Part shown: positions 6,254 through 6,261 of the stretch, in pieces
Numbering within the stretch: the first letter of the stretch is position 1
Layout: each line of letters begins with the position of its first letter
NCBI GenBank assembly: GCA_019136335.1
Contig: JAGVUK010000314.1
Location: 1-6,261, forward strand
DNA from: Methanomicrobiales archaeon
Lineage (GTDB): Archaea > Halobacteriota > Methanomicrobia > Methanomicrobiales > Methanoculleaceae
DNA length: 6,261 nt
Direction: 5' to 3'
Translations under genes and position numbers: made by a program
The notes under the pieces: generated by a model
Told to the model about the DNA's origin: nothing
What the model saw: the letters and a program-made list of their open reading frames with translations, nothing else
Database searches by the model: none

Positions 6254-6261
6254 GGAACTCG

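Overview
The window looks like chromosomal DNA from a high-GC archaeon, most plausibly a methanogen of the Methanomicrobiales (Methanoculleus-like). This taxon call is inference. It rests on the G/C-ending codon use, archaeal-type secretion genes (FlaI/FlaJ-like rather than bacterial PilB/PilC-like), strong GGAGGTG ribosome sites inside an operon, and a cobamide pathway gene beside a cobamide-dependent enzyme. No search was run.

Layout. (1) Positions 1-224, minus strand: the first 74 codons of an adenosylcobalamin-dependent (class II) ribonucleotide reductase, cut by the window edge just as the conserved LSAC cysteine codon begins. (2) Positions 225-271: a 47-bp divergent promoter region with one AT-rich patch. 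(3) Positions 272-1774, plus strand: a complete cobyric acid synthase (CobQ/CbiP). (4) Positions 1775-1987: a convergent intergenic region with small inverted repeats, one sizeable imperfect stem-loop and an oligo-T terminator for the minus-strand operon. (5) Positions 6253 to 1988, minus strand: a tightly packed three-gene operon in the order secretion ATPase, first platform protein, second platform protein. Its junctions are a 4-base ATGA overlap and a 1-base gap.

How the genes work together. CobQ makes an intermediate of the corrinoid cofactor, and the divergent reductase needs the adenosylated form of that cofactor to make deoxynucleotides, so the pair links cofactor supply with use. The minus-strand operon encodes the motor and membrane platform of an archaeal type IV filament machine. 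Two separate half-size T2SSF-domain proteins follow one ATPase. This resembles Epd/Tad-like pili more than the archaellum, whose single FlaJ/ArlJ is larger. No pilin, prepilin peptidase, FlaH/ArlH or other archaellum gene lies in the window, so the filament itself is not identified.

I found no CRISPR array, tRNA, rRNA, insertion sequence or convincing new system. The less ordinary parts are the long acidic N-terminal extension of the ATPase, the divergent reductase/CobQ pair, and the structured convergent intergenic region.
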